From JABJMC01 sp964473745 (GTDB taxonomy: Bacteria > Patescibacteriota > Gracilibacteria > UBA1369 > UBA12473), in assembly GCA_964473745.1 (NCBI GenBank), contig CAYYQE010000024.1:1-15096 (forward strand): a stretch of 15,096 nt of DNA. The letters run 5' to 3'. A model generated the notes under the pieces. The model saw nothing but the letters and a program-made list of their open reading frames with translations. It was not told the DNA's origin and did no database searches. A program made the translations under genes and the position numbers. Each line of letters starts with the position of its first letter. The stretch's first letter is position 1. Below are positions 6,561 to 12,913 of the stretch, piece after piece.

Positions 6561-6628
6561 GTACGTTACGTTTGACATGACACTCTCGTTCTATCTGAAA
6601 AAATGTTATACGAGTCAAGCTATTGTAC
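6561..6628. repeat. 68-nt palindromic element, copy B
   Basis: This is the second copy of the element at 6404-6471, on the same strand, 157 nt downstream. It keeps the blocks GTAC, ACGTTTGACATG (6568-6579), CTATCTG (6591-6597), GTCAAGCTAT (6614-6623) and the closing GTAC. TTGAC (6572-6576) can pair with GTCAA (6614-6618). The outer stem is weaker than in copy A (GTAC/GTAC plus one G-T pair). In both copies TTGACA and TATCTG are 14 nt apart, which looks promoter-like but is shorter than a normal spacer. The copy ends 89 nt before the helicase start at 6718. Confidence 0.7.
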
Positions 6629-6717
6629 CTATAACAAAAGACATCCCCTAAACTCCCTCGATTTTGTCTGGCAACCTAAATCATGATACATTGCGCACAA
6701 CTTGTAATGAGCCTCCT

Positions 6718-8517
6718 ATGTTAAATGAGCAGCAAAAACAGGCAGTGGAAACTTTCGATGGACCGATTCGTATTTTGGCGGGAGCTGGGACAGGAAAAAC
6801 TCGTGTTCTAGTTTCACGCGTGGGGCATATGATCAAAACCAAGGCAGCTGATTCGCAAGAAATTTTGATTTTAACTTTTACAAATAAGGCAGCGCATGAA
6901 TTAAATGAAAGATTAGAAAAAGCAGAATTACCGCGCGTGCATGCTACAACTTTTCACGGACTAGCCGCGGGGTTATTACGAAAATTTTGGAAACCAGAGT
7001 TCAAAATTTTGTCGCAAAAAGAACAAGAAGATATTTTGCATGAAATTGTATATTCACATGAGCGAAAAGACCTAAAAAATGTTGTGGCGGATTTTAATAA
7101 TGTCCGTCAGGCCGCGATGTGTGAGTCGGAATGGCCTAAACTTTTATCGGTATGTAGTTTGGAACGATTAGGAGAAATTTGGAAAGCCTATGCTGGAGTT
7201 TTAGAAGAGAAAAACGCTATGGATTTTACAGGTTTGCTGACTACTTTATTGCAATTGTGGAAAGATAAGCCGGAAGTGTTAAAAGAGTGCCAAGATCGTT
7301 ACAAATATGTGTCAGTAGATGAGTATCAGGATGTGTCGCCAATCCAAACTTATTTGGTGCAGAAATTGGCCGAAAACCACAAAAATGTTTGTGTGGTGGG
7401 AGATCCTGATCAAACAATCTATTCTTGGCGGGGCGCGCGGGCCCAAACCATGGAAGAATTCACAAAAATCTATCCCCGCGCGCAAACAATCACCCTTATA
7501 AAAAATTATCGCAATACCGCGCACATTCTTCACGGCGCTGAAACGCTAATTAAAAACAATGACGACCGAATCGAAAAAGCACTGGAGCCAACTTTAAACG
7601 GCGAACAACCGATCACACTGTTTGAAAACCGTGATGAATGGCAAACAAATGAAGTGATTTTTTATCTGTTAGAGCAATTTTTTGGCAGTCACGATCATAT
7701 GGCTTTAGCAGACCAACTAGATTCGGGACGCGACGAAGATCTTCGGCCTTTTTCCGATGTGGCGATTCTTTATCGCACTAGGCATGAGGGTCGCCAAATC
7801 GCGGCCCAACTCGAAAAACGCGGTTATCCATTCCAAATGTCTTCAATGGAAGATTTTTGGGAGCACCGTGATGTTCAACGCTTTTTAGAAAAACTACGCG
7901 CCATGCAACACGCTGGAACTATTTCCGCTTCGATCGAAACGCCCGAGCCGGATGAGGCTGCCGAAGAACCGGCTGCCCCTCTTAAATTTAGTGAATGGTT
8001 CCGGGCTCAACTCGAAAAATTCATCTGGAATCAAAGCATCCCCGAAAGCAAAGCCAAACGTTTAAACCAACTCCTTGCCCACGCCATGCAGTATGATCAT
8101 TTTGCGATTAAAGAAGGGGTGGCCAACTTTTTGGACGAAGCCCAAACAGCGCAAGAAGTTGATAATTTGATTCACGCTGACCGTATTAATTTACTCACCC
8201 TACATTCTGCCAAAGGTTTGGAATTCCCAATTGTGATGATTGTGGGATTAGAAGAAGGTTTACTCCCGCACAAAAAATTACTTGATGATCCTTACTGGTT
8301 GAATGAAGAACGTCGTTTGCTGTACGTAGGCATGACGCGCGCCCAAGAACAACTCTACTTACTCCGCTCGCGGGCTCGCGATTCCAAAGAACTCGATCCC
8401 TCCCGCTTCATCGCCGAAATTAGCACCGACCACCTAACCTACGGCCAACTCCCCGACCGCCAAGCCTTAGCCAGCCGCCGCAAACAAGTCAAAAAAGCAC
8501 AGACCAAGTTGTTTTAA
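6718..8517 (+). CDS. uvrD: UvrD/PcrA/Rep-type superfamily 1 DNA helicase
   Basis: This is an ATP-dependent 3'-5' DNA helicase of the UvrD/PcrA/Rep family. The 599-aa product has the full motif set: AGAGTGKT Walker A (21-28), LTFTNKAAHEL (52-62), DEYQD (201-205), VVGDPDQTIYSWRGA (226-240), NYRNTAHIL (263-271), the motif V region INLLTLHSAKGLEF (490-503) and ERRLLYVGMTRAQ (530-542). It is shorter than typical bacterial UvrD (about 700 aa), with a reduced 2B region holding an acidic Pro-Glu-Ala stretch (about 408-421). It ends QTKLF, a candidate clamp-binding motif shared in form with the EndoQ-like protein upstream. Start: the ATG at 6718 (MLNEQQKQAV) fits the family N-terminus; the frame is open back to a TTG at 6664, but that extension has no family character. 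Codon style changes within the gene at about 7430-7500. A UvrD, PcrA or Rep role cannot be told apart from motifs. Confidence 0.92.
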   Translation: MLNEQQKQAVETFDGPIRILAGAGTGKTRVLVSRVGHMIKTKAADSQEILILTFTNKAAHELNERLEKAELPRVHATTFHGLAAGLLRKFWKPEFKILSQKEQEDILHEIVYSHERKDLKNVVADFNNVRQAAMCESEWPKLLSVCSLERLGEIWKAYAGVLEEKNAMDFTGLLTTLLQLWKDKPEVLKECQDRYKYVSVDEYQDVSPIQTYLVQKLAENHKNVCVVGDPDQTIYSWRGARAQTMEEFTKIYPRAQTITLIKNYRNTAHILHGAETLIKNNDDRIEKALEPTLNGEQPITLFENRDEWQTNEVIFYLLEQFFGSHDHMALADQLDSGRDEDLRPFSDVAILYRTRHEGRQIAAQLEKRGYPFQMSSMEDFWEHRDVQRFLEKLRAMQHAGTISASIETPEPDEAAEEPAAPLKFSEWFRAQLEKFIWNQSIPESKAKRLNQLLAHAMQYDHFAIKEGVANFLDEAQTAQEVDNLIHADRINLLTLHSAKGLEFPIVMIVGLEEGLLPHKKLLDDPYWLNEERRLLYVGMTRAQEQLYLLRSRARDSKELDPSRFIAEISTDHLTYGQLPDRQALASRRKQVKKAQTKLF

Positions 8518-8573
8518 GACTCAGACCCAACTGTACCGCATATGCGCTTATGCTTTCCCCTTTACTTTTTTTG

Positions 8574-8592
8574 TATGATTTAATAAAATCAT
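8574..8592 (+). promoter_or_regulatory. -10 box with overlapping palindrome before the phosphopentomutase gene
   Basis: TATGAT (8574-8579), just after a T-rich stretch, is a good -10 hexamer and would start transcription near 8586, about 26 nt before the ATG at 8612. The perfect inverted repeat ATGATTT-AATA-AAATCAT (8575-8592) overlaps it and the predicted start site, as a repressor operator would. I see no clear -35. Its half-sites resemble those of the palindrome at 14239-14256. Confidence 0.4.
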
Positions 8593-8611
8593 TCTCCTAA
8601 ACTAAAATCAT

Positions 8612-9895
8612 ATGGCAGAAGCACCCTTTAAACATGTGGAATTAACAGTCCTTGATGGAGTTGGTTGTGGCGAAGCAAGTGATACAAGATCACAATATCC
8701 TGAAGATGTTGGGACAAATGCTCTTGCAAATGCATCGCAAGTAAACCCGCTTTATGCTCCTGCTTTGCAGGCGATGGGGCTTGAACATATTCCTGGCCTT
8801 GAAGAAATGAGAGTGACTGAGGGTGTTGCCAGAAATCGTGTAAGGGGTGCCTTTGGGGCATTGGACCCAACTTTTGCAGGTAATGGTAGTCCAGAGGGTC
8901 ACCAAGGTTTAATGGGGCATGTAGTAGAAGCTCCTTACCTTCTTTTTAATACAGAAGAAGGTTTTCCTCCGGAGGTGACAGAACTTGTTAGAGACACAAT
9001 AGCCAGAATAGTAGGACGCGATGTAGAAATTATTCGATACCCCGGAACAGATGATATAAATGGTGTAAAATTTGTTAATCATCGCAATATCGGCCCTGCT
9101 CACCTTCAAAGTGGAGAAGGAGATGGGCCTCTTAAAGTTCCAATATATGCATCAAGTGATAGTTTGATACAAATCGCCCTGCACCAAGGTGTAATCCCAC
9201 AAGAACAAATTGAAATAATTGGAAAAGCAGTACGAAAAGCAGTGGATGATGCCAGGATACGTATTGGTCGCATAATAATGAGGCCATTTATTGGTGGTCC
9301 GGATGAATTCACAAGAGTTTCTGCAGATCGTCGAGATTATGGAGTAGATCCGGATGAACCAACTTTGGCAAACCATTTATCCGAAGCAGGTGTTCATGTA
9401 TATGGAATCGGAAAAGCCGCTAGTATGCTTAATTATTCTGGATTTGACCCTGCAAATGTAAGAAAATTAAAGACAGATGAAGAAAGAATGGCGGCAATTG
9501 CGGCTAAGATGGGAATGATGTCTGAGGGCCCCAATTTTGGTTTTAGTAATATTATTGGTAATGATGAACTATGGGGCCACCCCCGAAAGCCAGCAGAATG
9601 GATGCAACATATGGCCATGATCGACTCATGGGTTCAGAGAGGTGTGGAAAGAATGACTGATAATGATCTTTGGTTATTTACGGCAGACCACGGAAATGAT
9701 CCTACTCAAAAAGCTCATACTAACCACACTCGTGAAAGATCTGTGCTTTTGGCTTATAGCCCAAGACTGTACCGTCCAATTGATTTAGGGGTAAGAACCT
9801 CATTTGCGGATGTAGCCAAAACCGTGGCAGAAAATTTTGGAGTTGGCGACAAAATTGAACGTGGCAAAAGCTTTTTACCAGAATTGTTAAGATAA
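8612..9895 (+). CDS. deoB: Phosphopentomutase (DeoB-like), divergent active-site loop
   Basis: Phosphopentomutase interconverts (deoxy)ribose-1-phosphate and (deoxy)ribose-5-phosphate in nucleoside salvage. Alkaline-phosphatase-superfamily metal positions can be matched by eye: Asp15 (VLDGVG), Asp318 and His323 (NDELWGH), Asp359-His360 (TADHGNDPT) and His372 (TNHTRE). Other DeoB blocks are YASSDSLIQIALHQ (179-192), IIMRPFIGGPDEFTR (221-235) and SFADVAKTVAENFGV near the C-terminus. The phosphorylated threonine of the family (GKDTxxGHWE) corresponds to Ser93 in GNGSPEGHQG (90-99). A hydroxyl is kept, but the Lys, Asp, Trp and Glu around it are changed. At 427 aa it is somewhat longer than most DeoB proteins (about 390-410). 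It probably still acts as a mutase, but a different sugar-phosphate substrate is possible. An unknown gene follows 26 nt downstream, probably in the same operon. Confidence 0.82.
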   Translation: MAEAPFKHVELTVLDGVGCGEASDTRSQYPEDVGTNALANASQVNPLYAPALQAMGLEHIPGLEEMRVTEGVARNRVRGAFGALDPTFAGNGSPEGHQGLMGHVVEAPYLLFNTEEGFPPEVTELVRDTIARIVGRDVEIIRYPGTDDINGVKFVNHRNIGPAHLQSGEGDGPLKVPIYASSDSLIQIALHQGVIPQEQIEIIGKAVRKAVDDARIRIGRIIMRPFIGGPDEFTRVSADRRDYGVDPDEPTLANHLSEAGVHVYGIGKAASMLNYSGFDPANVRKLKTDEERMAAIAAKMGMMSEGPNFGFSNIIGNDELWGHPRKPAEWMQHMAMIDSWVQRGVERMTDNDLWLFTADHGNDPTQKAHTNHTRERSVLLAYSPRLYRPIDLGVRTSFADVAKTVAENFGVGDKIERGKSFLPELLR

Positions 9896-9921
9896 AATTT
9901 TAAAATTTAAAAAATTACATT

Positions 9922-10650
9922 ATGGCAAAAACTAAAACCCCTGAAGCAGCGGCGGGAAGTAACATGTTAGACCTTTCAGAGTTGGATGATATAGATTTTG
10001 ACAGAAGATCGGATGCAGTGACTGTGACCGTACGAAATAGCCTAGCTACTCGAGAATTGACCTACAACAAGGGCTTGTATCCAAAAGGTAAATCGGATAA
10101 AGCAGCAAGACTACTTGAACTGGAAGCATCTGTTAACGAACGAATGAGGCCCTTTCCATGTCAGGGAGGATACTATGGTGGAAAGGTGGTTGCTTGGGAC
10201 GCAGTCGCACAAAGCATAAATCAAGCATTGGGGAATGACAGTAATTTTTTATCAGCTATGACCGGGGCCTTGTTTTTAGCGGAGCAGGCAAAAGACAAAA
10301 AAGTAGTTGGGGCGTGGCTGAGTGATGATAAATTTGTACTTGGGATTAAACAAATATTAAGAGATTTCTATTTGTTAAGGGAGAAATTAAAAGCAAATAA
10401 AGCGTATGACACGAGGGGGTATATGACACCGGGTGACAGCGGAGAACCTGAACCCTTGGAAAGCTCTGAAATGCGAGCAGCCTTTTGCAGAAGAGCATTG
10501 GCGGTTGCCGAGATTCTTATCGAAGTATTTGAATTCTTGATTGGCGCTTCAGAACCTTTGGAATTTACGCTAACACCAGCAACAGCCCCGGATGAAAGTC
10601 CGGAAATAGAAGAGGTTAGAGGTGATGTGGGGGCTCGATTAGGGAAATAA
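9922..10650 (+). CDS. Unknown 242-aa cytoplasmic protein
   Basis: I do not recognise a family. There is no signal peptide or membrane helix. The N-terminal 30 residues are Ala/Asp-rich and probably disordered. A mixed segment follows (about 31-95, with KGLYPKG and a Gly-Tyr-rich CQGGYYGGKVVAW). Then come largely helical stretches: about 95-155 (SINQALG, SAMTGALFLAEQA, IKQILRDFYLLREKLKA) and about 181-210 (MRAAFCRRALAVAEILIEVFEFLIG). The C-terminal 30 residues are acidic. The gene begins 26 nt after deoB across a stretch of almost pure A/T and is probably co-transcribed with it. It ends 20 nt from the convergent membrane-protein gene. Synteny with deoB is the only functional hint. Confidence 0.75.
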   Translation: MAKTKTPEAAAGSNMLDLSELDDIDFDRRSDAVTVTVRNSLATRELTYNKGLYPKGKSDKAARLLELEASVNERMRPFPCQGGYYGGKVVAWDAVAQSINQALGNDSNFLSAMTGALFLAEQAKDKKVVGAWLSDDKFVLGIKQILRDFYLLREKLKANKAYDTRGYMTPGDSGEPEPLESSEMRAAFCRRALAVAEILIEVFEFLIGASEPLEFTLTPATAPDESPEIEEVRGDVGARLGK

Positions 10651-10670
10651 AGATGGGGCAACTGCCTTAA

Positions 10671-11081
10671 TTACCTCACCCTAAAAAGATCCCAAATATC
10701 GTAAAGGATTATGGAAGTGTATAAGAGCATAGCGAAAACTATGGCCATTCCATAAAGGGAAGGATATGCCACTCCAATTGCAATCACCATGGTTTCCAGC
10801 AAAAGAGCGGTTAGCAATAAAAAAAGAAAAGTTGCGCTGTGTGCTAATAGTCGCGAACCTAATGAGTTGATGTTAATTTTTTCGTATGTAAAAGCAAAAC
10901 TCGCAAAACTGACGGTTACCAAAAAAATGCTAATAACTAAGAGTAAATTCCCCATAATTTCGGTAGAAACTGCGATCAAACTGTTTTTTAAACTTGGGTA
11001 AAACAAGAAACAGCAAACAATAACTATTAAATTTTTTACTAAATTTTCTTTGATTGTAATTTCTAGATTTGTTTGAGCCAT
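10671..11081 (-). CDS. Small integral membrane protein with four predicted helices
   Basis: The 136-aa protein is mostly hydrophobic. Likely membrane helices lie at about residues 16-36, 43-66, 79-103 and 107-130, with a short charged N-terminus (MAQTNLEITIKENLVK) and a charged C-terminus (YDIWDLFRVR). I recognise no family motif. Its start codon is 20 nt downstream of the argS stop on the same strand, so it is probably the second gene of an argS operon. It has no Shine-Dalgarno sequence. Confidence 0.7.
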   Translation of the reverse strand: MAQTNLEITIKENLVKNLIVIVCCFLFYPSLKNSLIAVSTEIMGNLLLVISIFLVTVSFASFAFTYEKININSLGSRLLAHSATFLFLLLTALLLETMVIAIGVAYPSLYGMAIVFAMLLYTSIILYDIWDLFRVR

Positions 11082-11101
11082 AAATTTTTATTAAATGATA
11101 A

Positions 11102-12847
11102 TTACATCCTCCCCACCGCCTCAATCCCCAAAATCTCGAGTCCATTCTTCAAAACCTGGGCTACGGCCGCGATCAATTGCAAGCGCGCCACACTTTTCTC
11201 CTCACTCGGGCCGTCTAGCACCTTGTGTTTAACGTAGAAACTATTGGTTTCTTGGGCGAGGTCGTAGAGGTAGTTGGTGATTCCGTGGATGCGATAGTCT
11301 TTGGTGGCGGACTTAATGACTTCTGGATAGAGTTGGAGTTTGCGGAGGATGGCGATCTCTTCTGGTTCAGTGAAAGTTTCGTGCGGTACAGCTTCGTTTT
11401 GGAGCGTTTCTAAATCTTCGACTTTTCGTAAAATTGCGTGCAGTCTGGCGTGGGTGTATTGGAGATAAGGTCCGGTGTCTCCTTCAAATCGAATTGATTC
11501 TTTGGGGTCGTAAGTGATGTTTTGAGTGGGATCAATCCTTAAAATTGCGTATTTGATGGCCCCGACTGTGATTGCCTCGGCGGTTTTGTGAAGCCAGTCT
11601 TCTTCTTTGTCTTCATTGCGTTTTTTAACTTCTTTGTAAGCCATTTCGTGTAGTTCGTTCATTAAATCATCGCCGTAAATTACGGTTCCTCGGCGAGAAG
11701 ACATCATTCCTTCGGGAAGTGAAACCAAGCCGTAAGCTAAATGAAAACAACGTGAGGCGTATTCGTAACCAAGGAGTTCAAGGATTTTGAAAACCTGCTG
11801 CAAATATAGTTTTTGCTGGTTGGCTACCACGTAAACGCGACCATCTAAGCCAAATTCTTCAAAATTTTCTTCGGCCAATTTGAGGTCTTTGGTGGCGTAA
11901 ATCGAGGTGCCGTCACCACGTAGTAAAACCTTGTCCGGAAGGCCGTGTTTTTCAAGCTTGGCAATAATGGCGCCGTTTTCAGCTTCTTCGGCTAAGCCTT
12001 TTTCAAGCGCTTCTTTGGCGATTTCTTTTCCGGAATCATTGTAAGTACTTTCATAAAAATAATGTTCAAATCGACAACCTTGGCGCTCGTATGACTCGGT
12101 CCAGCCGTCATAAACCCATTGATTCATTTTTTCCCATAAAGCGCGGGTTTCGGGATCTTCGTCTTCCCATTTTCTCACAATTTCTAGGGCTTCAGCCATG
12201 AGTTTTTCGTCGCCGCCTTCTACTTTTTGGAGTTCTTTTTCGAATTGTTGATAAAGTTTGCCCACAAAATAATCGCCTTTCATTTCTACGGATTCTGGGC
12301 TGGTGGAGCGGCCCCATTTTTCGTAACCCAACATGCTTTTGGCAATGTGAATGCCAATATCCCCCACGTAATTTACCGGAATAGCCTCGTATCCATTCGC
12401 AGATAACAGGTTGGTCACCGCCATTCCTAAGAAATTATTGCGCATGTGCCCAATGTGCATGGGTTTGTTGGTGTTGGGCTGTGAATATTCGACCATGATT
12501 TTTTTATCTTTCCCGTCTGAGTTGCGGCCGTATTTGTCTTTGCTGGTCAGGATTCCACGGAGGTTGCCCACTAAATAATCAGGCGCCACATAAAAATTAA
12601 TAAATCCGGGTCCTGCGATTTCTATGGTCTGCACAAAATCTGGTTTGTCTAAATTTTCGATAATGATTTGAGCTACTTCGCGCGGAGCCTTGCCAACTTT
12701 TTTGGCGAGGCGGAGCGCGCTATTACAGGAGTAATCACCGTGCGATGGATCGGCTGGGTATTCAACTTCTACGGGCTCGTTTCCGTATTCCGGAAAAGCT
12801 TTGGCCACGGTTTTTTGGATAATTTTTGCAAGATCGTTTTTTAGCAT
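11102..12847 (-). CDS. argS: Arginyl-tRNA synthetase
   Basis: This enzyme charges tRNA-Arg with arginine in the cytoplasm. The 581-aa product has the class I signature KPMHIGHMRNN (HIGH at 131-134), preceded by VEYSQPNTN, the family form of this region. GDGTSIYATKDL (311-322) is the typical ArgRS motif. The second class I motif reads MSSRRG (382-387), a KMSKS variant; loss of the canonical lysines is common in ArgRS. RIDPTQNITYDPKES and FEGDTGPYLQYTHAR lead into the helical DALR anticodon-binding domain, and the protein ends GIEAVGRM, like typical ArgRS C-termini. The N-terminal Arg-S domain (about 1-90) is present, so the gene is complete. Start: the ATG at 12847 lies 9 nt after an extended -10 element, with a leader of only a few nucleotides. 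Confidence 0.97.
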   Translation of the reverse strand: MLKNDLAKIIQKTVAKAFPEYGNEPVEVEYPADPSHGDYSCNSALRLAKKVGKAPREVAQIIIENLDKPDFVQTIEIAGPGFINFYVAPDYLVGNLRGILTSKDKYGRNSDGKDKKIMVEYSQPNTNKPMHIGHMRNNFLGMAVTNLLSANGYEAIPVNYVGDIGIHIAKSMLGYEKWGRSTSPESVEMKGDYFVGKLYQQFEKELQKVEGGDEKLMAEALEIVRKWEDEDPETRALWEKMNQWVYDGWTESYERQGCRFEHYFYESTYNDSGKEIAKEALEKGLAEEAENGAIIAKLEKHGLPDKVLLRGDGTSIYATKDLKLAEENFEEFGLDGRVYVVANQQKLYLQQVFKILELLGYEYASRCFHLAYGLVSLPEGMMSSRRGTVIYGDDLMNELHEMAYKEVKKRNEDKEEDWLHKTAEAITVGAIKYAILRIDPTQNITYDPKESIRFEGDTGPYLQYTHARLHAILRKVEDLETLQNEAVPHETFTEPEEIAILRKLQLYPEVIKSATKDYRIHGITNYLYDLAQETNSFYVKHKVLDGPSEEKSVARLQLIAAVAQVLKNGLEILGIEAVGRM

Positions 12848-12856
12848 AGTGCCACA

Positions 12857-12865
12857 AGATTAGCA
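12857..12865 (-). promoter_or_regulatory. Extended -10 promoter for argS
   Basis: On the minus strand TG-C-TAATCT runs from 12865 to 12857, with 9 nt between it and the argS ATG. This predicts transcription starting about 3 nt before the start codon. It lies in a 66-nt gap shared with the divergent promoter at 12893-12901. No -35 is evident. Confidence 0.5.
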
Positions 12866-12892
12866 GAAGGCTAGCAGATGCGCTACCGGATA

Positions 12893-12901
12893 TGCTACAC
12901 T
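12893..12901 (+). promoter_or_regulatory. Extended -10 promoter for the CNNM/CorC-like gene
   Basis: TG-C-TACACT (12893-12901) is 12 nt before the ATG at 12914, giving a leader of about 6 nt. Its position argues against the in-frame ATG at 12878, which would lie upstream of the transcript. It is back to back with the argS promoter. Confidence 0.55.
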
Positions 12902-12913
12902 CGGTGTGATTTT

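Noticed and set aside
6404..6628. Integron attC site or CRISPR repeat as explanation for the 68-nt copies
   Set aside because: The ends lack the RYYYAAC/GTTRRRY core sites of attC and no integrase is present. Two divergent copies 157 nt apart do not form a CRISPR array.
6664..6717. 18-codon N-terminal extension of the helicase from a TTG codon
   Set aside because: The ATG at 6718 gives the expected LNEQQ...AV start. The extension has no family character.
8537..8553. CGCATATGCG palindrome and GCATA/TATGC hairpin after the helicase gene as a terminator
   Set aside because: The stem is only 5 bp and the following T run is broken by CCCC. It is too weak to call as a terminator.
11699..11704. 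Apparent loss of the KMSKS motif in arginyl-tRNA synthetase (MSSRRG)
   Set aside because: Many functional ArgRS enzymes lack the canonical KMSKS lysines, and all other signatures are intact, so it is not evidence of inactivation.
12878..12913. Upstream in-frame ATG for the CorC-like gene (MRYRICYTRC...)
   Set aside because: The extended -10 at 12893-12901 lies downstream of it, so the transcript would not contain this codon. The extra residues also do not resemble family N-termini.
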